From assembly GCF_000002235.5 (NCBI RefSeq), contig NW_022145615.1, forward strand, positions 32,433,594 through 32,497,593: a stretch of 64,000 nucleotides of DNA. The letters run 5' to 3'. The notes beneath the pieces were generated by a model. That model saw only the letters and a program-made list of their open reading frames with translations. It did not search any database and was not told the DNA's origin. This DNA is from Strongylocentrotus purpuratus. Its lineage: Eukaryota > Echinodermata > Echinoidea > Camarodonta > Strongylocentrotidae. Below, piece by piece: positions 1 through 10,600 of this stretch. The position numbers were made by a program, and so were the translations under genes. Within the stretch, counting starts at the first letter, position 1; each line of letters opens with the position of its first letter.

Positions 1-960
1 TGAGAATTAGTACATCAACTGAAGCTCCCACCAGTATCATACTGATCATTAATTCTTTGATGAATAATGAATTTATTAAATAGGTCTGGTAGAGAGCCAA
101 GTAAGGGGAAGTGTTTAAGCCTATCTATGTATATTTTCCATGTGACTCGTAATTGTTGTATTATGAATGCCATCTGATGCTGAAAGTGCAGTACGCTGTG
201 AGACAAATAAAGAGTTTAATTCCAAAAGGAGCTAAATACATTGTAACTTCAGAGAAAAAAAGGAATTGTTCATCAGATTTTGTACAGGTATCTATGGAAA
301 AGTGATATTAGAAGGTGCATTTTGTTCACAATTGCTCTGATATCTATACCTCAATTTTCATCAAAAATGGATTTAGCTCCTTTTGGAAGTAAGCTCTTAA
401 TATACGCCATTCAATGTGTAAATTGTGATATGGAGCTGTTTGAACCTTGTTTGATGAACTCTGGGTAAAGGTGACGATATGAAATTTTGCTGTAAAGATC
501 TTTAAGTTCACATAAATGAAATCATAAGAGATTGGCTGACCTTATGAAGCAATTGTACCATTATTAATAATTGCATATTTGAATCATGAAGTCAGACTTG
601 ATTGATTATCTATCCCTTGGCCTAGTCTGATTAGACCGTTGGTTATTTTTTGACATGATGGTGTGCATGTTACAATTGTTACTCCAAATTTGAGCATACT
701 CCAAACAATACAAGTGAATATTATACAACATACAATGCTTGACTTGTAAGAGTTTGGGGAAAAGAGAGCATATTACAATGCCCGACTATCTAACAGAAAA
801 GGTTGCACCGCTCGACATGGTATAAAGACAGATACCATCTGACAGATAGAGATATATCTTGTCACTATTCAATGAAGCATAAGGAAATTTATCCCTTGTT
901 TTTTTTCCATAGCTGATTCTATAGACCACATTTAGACTCTAGAATAGGATGTTATTGGAT
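1..960. other. Intergenic, no gene recognised
   Basis: AT-rich sequence with only short chance reading frames. I see no conserved protein motif, tRNA or clear repeat boundary in it. Confidence 0.5.
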
Positions 961-984
961 GTTGAGCACCGTAATTCTTAGTTC

Positions 985-2330
985 ATTTACCTAGCTTGCC
1001 TTCAGTACTACAACGTATATACATTCATCTGTGCTATTACTTATGTATTTTGCGTTGTCTGTTAATATTGAGTTTTAGTTGTGTATTGAAACTGTTATCA
1101 AAATCTTACCTGCAAATGAAATGACATCAAATAGACAGGTAGCTAAAAGTGTGAAATGCAGTAGCAGTTCTAGTAGGGATATGAATTTCAGTAAGGCACG
1201 TGTAGAAAATGAATGCAAGAATTACCCTAAGCGCCCCCCCCCTCCCCTACCCATTTTTCCAGAACCAAGAGCGGAACATCCATAGACCTGTGCTGCTCTA
1301 TTGAAAGCTAGCTATTGAACATATAATTAACAACTAAATTATTCATACCCCTTATCAAGTTTTTAAATATGTGAAAAACTGATTTGCCCGGATTTATGTT
1401 TCTTGAGAATATGACATATTAAAAACTACTCTAAAAGTATTCAACAAAAGCCCTAATTCAACCGGTCCACCTTTCATTCTCCACTTTCGCTGAAAAAACA
1501 TCAAATTAACAAGGGTTATGAATAATTTAGTTTTTAACTATACATGTACTTGTACGTCTTTGTTTTTCTAGGTGTACAGTTTATGCCTTGGTTTATCAAA
1601 GTGCTTTGTCTCTTGTTGTCTGACCAGACACTACTCTTGCATTTTGTTAGTGATGTACGTAAGAAGTAGATATTCTTATTCCATCCATTAAATGCATTAC
1701 ATAAAGTAACATTGGTCACTTTAGTGTTAGTTATATGGTAATACTGAGGGCTTAATGTTGCAAAAACATGCAATAACTTCATATTCTGGTAAGTTAATTT
1801 TCCCCTGTATATACATGCATATATATTTAGTGTATTTATCACATAGAGCAGTTAATTTCAAACTGTATTAAAAGTTCTTTTTCAACTAGTTAACTGAGAA
1901 TGGTGTTACATCTGTAGAGTATTGATGAAAAATGAAAAATGAACTTGATGAAAAATGAGAGAGAGAGAGAGAGATTGAGCGAGTGAATGAGAGAAAGAGA
2001 GTGAGTAATAAAGTGAGAGAGAGAGAGAGAGAGAGAGAGACTGAGAGGGAGCAAGGGGTGGAGCTCAATTGATTAACAATCATATTTGTTACTGAAATTC
2101 ATGCAGAGGCGAGCATTTGGGCATAAATACTTAATTGCTACATGTTCCAACAAGGTTTCATTTTATATTACATTAAGGGATGAGCAAGATGGGGTTTAAA
2201 TGTCTGACAGGCTTAGTACATAAAAAAGTCAAAGTCGCTGTTGAGATTGGGAGATGTTATTTACTGCAATATTAAACAAGGGGAGAAAGGAGGAGAGAGA
2301 GAACAAGAGAGAAATGGTTAACCCCACGGA
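985..2330 (+). repeat. Left copy of a 1.3-kb direct repeat flanking SMC6
   Basis: This block matches 18205-19290 in the same orientation and order. Shared landmarks are the tacattcatctatgc-like stretch, a C-rich run, the segment with GGTGTACA and TTTATGCCTTGG, a (GA)n tract and a GAGCAAGATGGGG segment. Divergence is moderate with indels. A (GA)n microsatellite lies at about 1958-2045. The left copy lacks the tRNA-like head that precedes the right copy. It could be one large dispersed repeat or the flank of a tandem duplication that included SMC6. Confidence 0.75.
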
Positions 2331-2696
2331 GCACTAATTGGGGGCTGCAGGGAGAGGGAAACAGAAACAGGAATGGGAAAGAGCTAGGGGGTGGGGAGAG
2401 ACCATAGAGCTATATATCACCTCTCTGATACTACTAGATACGGAGATCGACAGACTGACAGACAGGAAGAGAGACAGCTGGTAAGGGAGAGAGAGAGCTG
2501 AGAAGGGTATATTCCAAACTAACCCTGTAACACATTTTCAGTGAGGGGGAACCAACCAGCGAAGGGAGCTCTGAGCACCTAAATTGTTCCTTATAACTAT
2601 ATCAACACAATGAGCACCACGTGTTCTATGATACAAACAAAGTTTGAAAGGGCAATATATGCCTCCCGTTTATATATCAACATTAGCGTTATGATG

Positions 2697-2941
2697 CAGG
2701 GGCGGATCCAGCCGGCGGCAAGAGGGGGTGGGAACACAAAATATATATTTTTTTTTTGCCAGCTAGGGGTGCATGGGGGCGCGTTTTAGTTTTTTGTTTA
2801 AAAAAGATCAAATTAACATTACCAACTAATTTTTTTACAAGTTTTTTTTGCTAGGGGGGGGGGGGGGGGGCTTTAGTTTTTTGTTTAGGAGAAAATTAAT
2901 GGTGAATTCAAATTGTCTAATTCGAAGTCTTTCTCTTCATG
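2697..2941 (+). mobile_element. hAT-like terminus without partner
   Basis: The sequence starting CAGGGGCGGATCCAGCC has the CAGNG start and GC-rich beginning common to hAT-type termini. No matching inverted end is found nearby, so this is probably a solo or truncated end. A similar orphan start, CAGTGGCGGATCCAGG, lies at about 25291. Confidence 0.35.
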
Positions 2942-3119
2942 TCTGAGAACAGGCGCGTAGCCAGGGGGGGCGGTGGGGGCGGTCGCCCCCCAAAAAAAAA
3001 ACGCCGGCCAAAAAAAAAAAAAAAGAGAAAAAAAAGAAGAAAGGAAGAGGACGTACGTAGGAAGAAAAAGGATTAAGAGTCGAGAACGGTACAACAAATC
3101 GTCTTCTTTCTCTAATAAT

Positions 3120-6100
3120 TGAATGAAACGTCTAAGCTCCCGCGCTTCGCGCGGGAGGGGAGGGGGGGGGGGTAACTGAATTCAGATAAGGATTAAGAGT
3201 CGAGAACGGTACAACAAATCGTCTTCTTTCTCTAATAATTTATGAAACATCAAAGCTGGCCGCGGGAGGGGAGGGGGGGGGGGGACTGAATTCAGACAAG
3301 GATTAGGAGTCGATCGAGAATGGTACAACGCATCTTCTTCTTTCTTTAATAATCTAATAAAACTTCAGAGCTTCCGCGCTACAGCTTCCGCGGAGGAAGG
3401 GGAACTTGATACAAAAAAAGGATTAAGAGTCGAGAATGGTACAACGAATCGTCTTCTTTCTTTAATAATCTAATAAAACTTCAGAGCTTCCGCGCTACGC
3501 GCGGAGGCAGGGGAACTTGATTCAAACAAAGATTAAGAGTCGAGGACGGTACAGCGAATCGTCTTCTTTCCCTAATGAAACGTCAACAGAAACTGAATTT
3601 ACTAGGATTAAGAGTCGAGAACGGTACAACGAATCGTCTTCTTTCTCTAATAATTGAATGTTATTTGGTTCACAAATGAAATTGGCTAAACTTGAAAAAT
3701 CTATATGCATTCAACTCGAGCAACACCAAATCTCTCAGGTTTATATCTATAAATACTTAGGAGTCTGGCTAGATCCAACATTGAGCTGGAAAGAACACGT
3801 GACAAAAACAAGTAAAAAGATAGGGTCAAGGATAGCATTACTTGGTCGTTCAAAAAGATACCTACCTTTGGAGGGACTGAAGCTTCTTGCCAATGCATTA
3901 ATTTTACCTTTATTTGAATATTGTTGTAATACATGGTCTAATTGTTCACAAAATGTCCGAGATGTAATCATTAAACAACACAAGAAAATGGCCAGAGTAA
4001 TCTTGGGGGCCAATGTAAGAACCCCAACTCAAGAAAATTTAAATAAACTCAAGTGGGTAAGCATTCAAAGTAGGTGGAATTATTTCAAATGTAAAATGAT
4101 TTATTCTGTTTTTCAAAATCAAACTCCCGTCTATATTTTACAAATGTTTCAAAAAACCCAATCTTTACATAATATTAGAACACGCAGTGCACAAAACGCA
4201 GGATTAATTTTACCCAAAATAAAAACCCAGATGGGGAAACAAAGTTTTTCACTTGATGGTGCGGCTTTCTTGAATACTTTACCTAATTTTTAAAAAAATG
4301 CACCATCAAATTCTTCATTTACTCTTTTGTTTTGGCGCTATAATAATTTAAATCATTGAACTGGTCCATTGTGTTGTGTTTGTTTCTTTTCTTTTGTTCG
4401 AAAATGTTGTAACTTAATTCACTTTGTTTCGATTTGGATTGTTTGTTTTTCAATTATGTTTGTTAATTTTGTATTTATGTTGTAGGGCCTCCACGGAAAA
4501 CAGTATTGAACTACTGATGGAGCCACCCTACTAAAAAAAGACTAATAAATAAATAAAATAAATAAATAAACGTCTAAGCTCCCGCGCTTCGCGCGGGAGG
4601 GGAGGGAGGGGGGGGGGGGGGTAACTGAATTCAGATAAGGATTAAGAGTCGAGAACGGTACAACAAATCGTCTTCTTTCTCTAATAATTTATGAAACATC
4701 AAAGCTGGCCGCGGGAGGGGAGGGGGGGGGGGGACTGAATTCAGACAAGGATTAGGAGTCGATCGAGAATGGTACAACGCATCTTCTTCTTTCTTTAATA
4801 ATCTAATAAAACTTCAGAGCTTCCGCGCTACAGCTTCCGCGGAGGAAGGGGAACTTGATACAAAAAAAGGATTAAGAGTCGAGAATATGGTACAACGAAT
4901 CGTCTTCTTTCTTTAATAATCTAATAAAACTTCAGAGCTTCCGCGCTACGCGCGGAGGCAGGGGAACTTGATTCAAACAAAGATTAAGAGTCGAGGACGG
5001 TACAGCGAATCGTCTTCTTTCCCTAATGAAACGTCAACAGAAACTGAATTTACTAGGATTAAGAGTCGAGAACGGTACAACGAATCGTCTTCTTTCTCTA
5101 ATAATTGAATGAAACGTCTAAGCTCCCGCGCTTCGCGCGGGAGGGGAGGGGGGGGGGGGGGGGGTAACTGAATTCAGATAAGGATTAAGAGTCGAGAACG
5201 GTACAACAAATCGTCTTCTTTCTCTAATAATTTATGAAACATCAAAGCTGGCCGCGGGAGGGGAGGGGGGGGGGGGACTGAATTCAGACAAGGATTAGGA
5301 GTCGATCGAGAATGGTACAACGCATCTTCTTCTTTCTTTAATAATCTAATAAAACTTCAGAGCTTCCGCGCTACAGCTTCCGCGGAGGAAGGGGAACTTG
5401 ATACAAAAAAAGGATTAAGAGTCGAGAATGGTACAACGAATCGTCTTCTTTCTTTAATAATCTAATAAAACTTCAGAGCTTCCGCGCTACGCGCGGAGGC
5501 AGGGGAACTTGATTCAAACAAAGATTAAGAGTCGAGGACGGTACAGCGAATCGTCTTCTTTCCCTAATGAAACGTCAACAGAAACTGAATTTACTAGGAT
5601 TAAGAGTCGAGAACGGTACAACGAATCGTCTTCTTTCTCTAATAATTGAATGAAACGTCTAAGCTCCCGCGCTTCGCGCGGGAGGGGAGGGGGGGGGGGG
5701 GTAACTGAATTCAGATAAGGATTAAGAGTCGAGAACGGTACAACAAATCGTCTTCTTTCTCTAATAATTTATGAAACATCAAAGCTGGCCGCGGGAGGGG
5801 AGGGGGGGGGACTGAATTCAGACAAGGATTAGGAGTCGATCGAGAATGGTACAACGCATCTTCTTCTTTCTTTAATAATCTAATAAAACTTCAGAGCTTC
5901 CGCGCTACAGCTTCCGCGGAGGAAGGGGAACTTGATACAAAAAAAGGATTAAGAGTCGAGAATGGTACAACGAATCGTCTTCTTTCTTTAATAATCTAAT
6001 AAAACTTCAGAGCTTCCGCGCTACGCGCGGAGGCAGGGGAACTTGATTCAAACAAAGATTAAGAGTCGAGGACGGTAGGCCTACAGCGAATCGTCTTCTT

Positions 6101-6230
6101 TCCCTAATGAAACGTCAACAGAAACTGAATTTACTAGGATTAAGAGTCGAGAACGGTCCAACGAATCGTCTTCTTTCTCTTATAATTTGATGAAACCTCA
6201 AAGCTTTCGCGCTTCGCGCGGGAGGGGGAA
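3120..6230. repeat. Higher-order GC-hairpin satellite array
   Basis: Monomers of roughly 110 bp share GATTAAGAGTCGAGAACGG, then TCGTCTTCTTTCTCTAATAA, then a GC hairpin such as CCCGCGCTTCGCGCGGG and a G run. Five distinguishable monomer types repeat in fixed order, giving a unit of about 543 bp. Equivalent points fall at about 3129, 4571, 5115 and 5657 once the LINE insertion is removed. Units are nearly identical and differ mainly in G-run length, so the array is recently amplified or homogenised. Confidence 0.9.
3658..4570 (+). mobile_element. 5'-truncated LINE inserted in the satellite
   Basis: The open frame 3658-4293 encodes about 210 residues of the C-terminal part of a non-LTR reverse transcriptase: the YLGVWLDPTLSWKEHV region, then a thumb-like segment with PLFEYCCNTWS. 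It is followed by a 3' UTR and an (AAAT)n tail ending near 4570. The catalytic palm and endonuclease are missing. The first ATG is contributed by the satellite. Satellite sequence resumes at exactly the next expected base after the tail, so there is little or no target-site duplication. The family is probably CR1/Jockey-like; I cannot assign the clade. Confidence 0.85.
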
Positions 6231-6349
6231 AACTCCCCCCTCCCTGCACCCTCCCCCCTCTGTAAGTGATTCGCACGCTTCGCGTGCTCACTACCGCCCC
6301 CCCCCCCTAAAATGAAATCCTGGCTACGCGGTTGTACGTACTCTGAGAA

Positions 6350-7678
6350 GAAGTTTGATATAGGAACTGCGCTCTTTATCAAAGTCAAACAAGTTAACCT
6401 TAGACAATTAATGCATCAAAATGTGCATTCTTTAATATGTCAGCTGGATTTATAGACCCCGTTCGCCGTTCCCCCTGCAACTGGAAAAATACGTACTGTG
6501 ATTTTATCATAGAGATATATAACTACTAACATAGAGATATATACTTAAGAAGGCTATCTCTATGGATTTTATCGACTGCGTTCACTGATGATGAATGTTA
6601 CATAACTTATATTTCAGAGTCTACTCATCTCGGTTCAAGCAGTACGTATTTCAATCTTAAATCCTTTGTTTTTAAATTGTGTTTTTACTATTTGTGTGAT
6701 TTAATTGTTATGAAAATGTCGTTCCTATGTATTGATGTGAATTCATTGTATTAATGTTGTAGTTTGTTAATTGCTTGGCGTAATTGTGTTTGATAAATCA
6801 TGATGATGAAGATGTGAAGTGAAGAGTGCGACACAGCACACGTGAATTTGCTCTTGCTTGTCGTAGCTAAGCGCTAGTGCTCCGGGTACCGGAACAGGCT
6901 CAGTTCTCGGCCCCGGCTCCGCTCTCCTCTGCCTGGAGTTGGAGCTGCAACTGTGCATGGGCTTTGCTGCCACTTGCTTTAGTACCGTATACAGTGCTTC
7001 CCAGAAGAAGAAAAAATGAAACCGAGAATTATCGATGTTTTATCATAACTTGATCACAATTGTAATTAATAAATGACACATATTTGTAAAGCATAGATCC
7101 TCCTCTTTCAATTTATGCAACTCGTATGATTCATATTTCATGCATTAGTGATTAAAAACAATTTGAGGAAAGGGCGCCAAAAAGTCATTTTGCGACCTGT
7201 TTTTGATTTTCAAAGAGAAACTAATATTTTTAACAATTTCATTTTCTGCCCTTTTCACATGACACCTTAATCACTAATCAGGAAAAATGAGCCAGGATCA
7301 ATAACAAAGTTCTGTTAATTTTTGTTTAAGTATTAGACTACTAAATGCTAGCATTTCTATAATTTTATTAAACAAATTTATTTTCACTGGCTGCCTGCCG
7401 TAGCAACAAACAGCAAACTCCATTACGTTAACGATCAGCCATGCATTAAGTCTTTTGTCTTCTTTGTTGTGTTTAAAATTACAAGAATTAAGGCCTCAAC
7501 TTTTTTTGCACTTCATTCTTTTGCCTTCTCTCTCTCTCTCTCTCTCTCTCCCTCTCTCTCTGTCTCTGTCTCTCTCGATCTCTCGATCTCTATCTGGGCT
7601 TTGGTTTTCAGCAATTCACTTTACATAGTGGCTGGAGTCTAGGCCCTGTAGTCAGAGGCTAGCTGTTTCACTGCAGTC
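6350..7678. other. Intergenic region upstream of SMC6
   Basis: No gene is recognised. A GC-rich stretch lies at about 6860-6980 and a (CT)n microsatellite at about 7530-7592, about 90 bp before the SMC6 start codon. The SMC6 promoter probably lies here, but I see no TATA box or defined motif. Confidence 0.5.
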
Positions 7679-10600
7679 ATGCCCAAGCACAAACCAAGCT
7701 CCAGCAGTCAGAGTGGGGAGCCCAATTCCAAGAAGGTCTGCACCAAGTCCAGCCGAAGTGACGATAATGATGAAAGCGAGGAAGAGGAATTAACCAACCA
7801 GTCTCAAAGGCCAGACTTCACTGCTCCATTGAAAGAGGTATGTAGAGGTGCTGTGGTCTAGGGGATAAGTCTTTGGGCTGTGAACCATAAGGTATGGCCA
7901 TGGGGTTCAAATCTTTATTGGTGGTGAAATGAGGACTCAAGTTCCTAGCTAGTACCCTGTCTTTTTTCTTGTACAAAAACCATCTTCTTTTAATTCTTTT
8001 ACTCTTATCCTTCCAGAGAGAAGCAGAATGTGGAATCATTGAGAAAATATCAGTAAAGAACTTTATGTGCCATGGACGACTTGACTGCAACTTTGGTCCG
8101 AATGTCAACTTTGTTGTTGGGCGCAATGGAAGTAAGTGTTATTCTTTTACTTTGTTTTAACTTGGTAATGCATAGGTAAGATGTGGTTTTTCATGTTAAT
8201 CAAAGATTTTTTATTAGTCAAATGTGGTTTTTGAATGTTAGTCTTGCAGAAATGGCCAAATCTGATGAATTAGTGCTTACAAACTCCTTTGAAGTAAGAA
8301 TTGTGAGATTGAAATATTGATAAGGTTCTAAACTTATTAATCAACACTGAAAATTGATGTCACAACTCAATTTTATTTGCAATTTCTATTTCTGTCTCAG
8401 CTTGAACAAAAAATGTGTAGATACATCATGCATACCACTGCAAGTTGTAATGCTCTAGTTTTAAAAATTGTCTCAAACCTATCTCCTGTGTGACTTTGTC
8501 CTTGATTTCTTCACAGGTGGAAAGAGTGCCATTCTGACAGCTATTGTAGTGGGCCTAGGTGGAAAAGCCATCGCAACAAGCCGTTGTAACTCGGTTAAAA
8601 ACTTCATCAAGGCTGGAAAAAAGTAAGAACCCACTTTTGTACAAAATGTTCCAGCTGCATATTAAAGAAAATGACAAAGCAACACATTGAAATCTATACT
8701 TTTTTGTGAAGAGTGACAGAATGATGTTCTACTCCTATCATTTACACAGAGCAAATTAAAAGTTTTTCTTTTAATAGTGCTTGTGTCTAACACTATTATG
8801 GACAATAAAACTTGAATCTTGAACATACAACAAAAAATTGCTTAAATGTATGAGACTTTTTAACTTCCGTGAAAGATTACAAACAAATTATGATTTTTTT
8901 GATTTTTTTTTTGAGGGATGCTGAGGTATGCATCAAGTTACGTAATCGAGGAACCAATGCCTACAAGCCAGACATGTATGGACCGTCCATTACAGTGAAG
9001 AGAAGAATACTCAGAGAGGGCGGTAACAGCTACAGAATAATGTCAGATAAGGGTGAAGTTATCAGCACCAATGAGGATGAGCTGTCCCACATCATGGATC
9101 ATTTCAACATTCAGGTAACAGGGAATTTTGAATTACATGACGACATAGTGGACTGCTACGTGTCATGTCCTTTTAAGGCACTGTGATGTCCTTTTAAGGC
9201 ACTGTGATGTCCTTTTAAGGCACTGTGATGTCCTTTTAAGGCACTGTGTTGTCCTTTTAAGGCACTGTGAAGTCCTTTTAAGGCACTGTCATGTCCTTTT
9301 AAGGCACTGTGTTGTCCTTTTAAGGCACTGCCATTGCCTTAAAAGGACGTCACACGTAGCAGTCCACTATGTTGACGTGCAAATCTAAAAGTCCCTAATA
9401 ATAATTGATGGGAGAGGTCAGATGGAGAAGGTCACATAATGATGTCATCTTGCATTTCCCGTCAAATCTGCATGAAGAAAAAAAAACTTAGGTAGAGAAA
9501 TTATTTACCAAAAATCAAGGAAATAAAAGTTGTGGTATTGGGGTAGATTAGCAAAATGGTGGTTAATACATGAAAGTTGCGTCTGGAACGCAATAGGTGT
9601 CAATTGTAGTTGATATTGGTGAATTAAAAGTTGTGATTTGACAATACAGTTGTAATGTGGATCAAATGTTATATACATGTACCGTTCAGTGTAATCATAA
9701 CTATAATGTCGTAAAATTATAATTTTCTGAAATTACAGGTACCAGTATGCATTTTGGGTTCCTTATGCTTCTTTTTAGTTTATTACTTTTATGAAATGTG
9801 GAATTGTTATTACTTTTCTTTACTCACCCATGTTTTTTTGCTGTTTTACTAAATGACAAGTAATTGGTTCACAAGCATTTTGAGTTTTTTTGTGATACAC
9901 TCAAAATTTGCAAACATTAGTACTTATATTTTGAATATCAAAATGACGGGAAGAACTTATTGTCATGATTGTTCATTGTACACAATTTAGCTTTTTTTCC
10001 CCCTACAAAATTTATGACCATGCAATCTTTCTGATTGACCTTTGACATCTGTTTTTTGTTTGTCCCTCAGTTTGATTGACCTTTGACATCTGTTTTTTGT
10101 TTGTCCCTCAATTTGATTGACCTTTGACATGTGAATTCTTGTTTGTCTCTCAGGTTGATTGACCTTTGACATTCGTTCTTGTTTGTTCCTCAAGTGGATT
10201 GACTTTTGACATCTTTTTTTTTCTTTTTCCCTCAGGTTGATTGACCTGTGACATCTGTTTTTTGTTTGTCCCTCAGGTTGATTGACCTTTGACATCTTTT
10301 TTTTTTCTTTTTCCCTCTGGTTGATTGACCTGTGACATCTGTTTTTTTGTTTGTCGCTCAGGTTGATTGACCTTTGACATCTGTTTTTTTGTTTGTCCCT
10401 CAGGTTAATTGACCTTTGACATTTGTTTTTTTGTTTGTCCCTCAGGTTAATTGACCTTTGACATTTGTTTTTTTGTTTGTCCCTCAGGTTAATTGAACTT
10501 TGACATTTGTTCTTGTTTGTCCCTCAGATTGATAACCCTGTATCTATCATGAACCAGGAGACCAGCAAGAATTTTCTCCTCAAGCAAAATGCCAAGGACA

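Larger units (their letters stand above)
2942..6349. mobile_element. Non-autonomous hAT-like element carrying satellite
   Basis: The 8-bp sequence TCTGAGAA occurs immediately outside both ends (2942-2949 and 6342-6349), the target duplication size of hAT transposons. The left end starts CAGGCGCGTAGCCAGG. The right side holds the inverse CCTGGCTACGCG at 6320-6331, followed by about ten extra bases before the duplication. No transposase is present. The interior is almost entirely a satellite array with a LINE fragment inserted in it. The 8-bp match together with inverted ends makes insertion as one unit likely. Confidence 0.75.
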
